The translations under genes were made by a program, and so were the position numbers. The notes beneath the pieces are model-generated. The model was not told where the DNA came from. It ran no database searches and saw only the letters and a program-made list of their open reading frames with translations. From assembly GCF_003590095.1 (NCBI RefSeq), contig NC_039482.1, positions 10,991,657-11,055,656 on the forward strand: a stretch of 64,000 nt of DNA. The letters are read 5' to 3'. Shown here in pieces: positions 63,313 to 64,000 of the stretch; the stretch's first letter is position 1, and the number at the start of each line of letters is the position of its first letter. Source of the DNA: Trichoplusia ni. Taxonomy: Eukaryota > Arthropoda > Insecta > Lepidoptera > Noctuidae.

Positions 63313-63512
63313 TCTATACTAATATATAAAGCTGAAGAGTTTGTTTGTTTGTTGAACGCGCTAATCTCAGGAACTACTGGTTCGAATTGATAATTTTTTG
63401 GGTTGAATAGATCTTTTATCAAGGAAGGCTATAGGCTATATAACATCACGCTGCGACTAATAGGAGCGAAGATACAATCGATCACGTGAACGAAGTCGCA
63501 GGCAACAGCTAG
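63313..63512 (+). mobile_element. Helitron-like non-autonomous element, 200 bp
   Basis: It begins TCTATACTAATATATAAAGC after a host A and ends GTCGCAGGCAACAGCTAG before a host T. TC and CTAG termini, A|T insertion and no target duplication are Helitron features. The interior (GCGCTAATCTCAGGAACTAC, then GGCTATAGGCTATATAACAT) is a very common moth repeat. Non-coding. Confidence 0.7.
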
Positions 63513-64000
63513 TAAATAATAAAACATGTTGCTACTCGTGTACTTCCTTACTGCGAATTACGGTACTGTCTGTATTGCATTGATGTTTGACAGTCGTGTA
63601 ACTGACAAGCAGACAATGGCTTTTGGATGATAAACAGTCAATGCTTCTATGACACACAATATTTAGCTGTATTATGTAACACCGAAAACCCGTCTCAAAT
63701 AGCTCAAGTACAGTAAAAATTAGGCAGAAGAAATCAGGCAAACTGTACATTATGATAGCAACATATGGGAAATAAAAACAAATATTATGATTTTTTATAG
63801 TACAGTTATGTATGTAAAAACACTTTTCGATTATGTCAAAGTGAGCTAATTTGAAAATGTTTGTTGGCAACATTTCAAAGGGAATTCGATGCGGAGAACT
63901 TCGCCCGTTGCGGTTTAATCCATTCATATTTTCGTGCCTCGCTGTAGTAAAGATGACGAGATATATGGAAGTACTTTTTTATAGTATATTTATGATACTA

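Larger units (their letters stand above)
47782..64000. other. 16-kb intron-like or intergenic region with mobile-element relics
   Basis: I see no exon with recognisable coding content here. The region holds two Helitron-like elements, two 5S-headed SINE copies, one hAT-type MITE, a hairpin-headed repeat and a 68-bp minisatellite, listed separately. Two perfect TGACGTCA sites lie at 59173-59180 and 59548-59555. Open frames such as 55859-56092 (+), 60694-60972 (+) and 63532-63927 (-) lack family features. Confidence 0.45.

Noticed and set aside
63532..63927. 131-codon minus-strand open frame at the window end
   Set aside because: AT-biased, no conserved motif, lies next to a Helitron-like element; likely chance.
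1..64000. CRISPR arrays, operons or other prokaryotic systems
   Set aside because: The window is intron-bearing animal DNA. The only regular array is the 68-bp minisatellite, which has no spacers.

Overview
This is AT-rich animal nuclear DNA, almost certainly from a lepidopteran insect. Six spliced or single-exon protein genes sit in long non-coding stretches. Those stretches hold degraded transposable elements of types common in moth and butterfly genomes: Helitron-like elements ending CTAG|T, a 5S-rRNA-headed SINE, a tRNA-headed SINE and a hAT-type MITE. The gene identities agree: an insect ecdysone-cascade nuclear receptor (HR4), and a Ro60/TROVE gene, a family that Drosophila lacks. All exon boundaries below were joined by hand from GT/AG sites and reading phase. 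No transcript or database was consulted.

Layout. (1) 1,784-16,039 (+): hormone receptor 4, seven coding exons, 734 aa, with a long 3' region reaching perhaps 20.6 kb. Its 6.4-kb first intron and its 3.9-kb fifth intron carry CpG-rich islands that look like promoters or enhancers, and the locus is dense in perfect cAMP-response palindromes. (2) 21,931-24,228 (+): eIF3 subunit i, 329 aa, with the start codon alone at the end of exon 1. (3) 24,960-28,080 (-): catalytic subunit of protein phosphatase 6, six exons, 303 aa, tail-to-tail with eIF3i. (4) 31,308-37,944 (-): Ro60/TROVE RNA-binding protein, eleven exons, 634 aa, whose vWA metal site is largely lost. (5) 39,067-39,657 (+): CCDC28-like protein, intronless, head-to-head with Ro60. 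(6) 41,167-43,170 (-): intronless RING protein with an RNF4-like C terminus and several SUMO-interaction-like patches, a candidate SUMO-targeted ubiquitin ligase. (7) From about 44.9 kb: a CpG-rich promoter-like block, one candidate start exon at 47,664-47,781 (+), and then 16 kb of intron-like or intergenic DNA rich in mobile-element relics, including a five-copy 68-bp minisatellite.

The genes do not form one pathway. HR4 is a developmental regulator. eIF3i, PP6, Ro60, CCDC28 and the RING protein are housekeeping or regulatory genes packed in the central 22 kb. The most unusual protein-level observation is the Ro60 vWA domain, where two of the three MIDAS loops have lost their metal-binding residues. 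The clearest DNA-level observations are three mobile elements whose termini, and in two cases target-site duplications, can be read directly, and a perfect 19-bp-arm palindrome at 44.4 kb.
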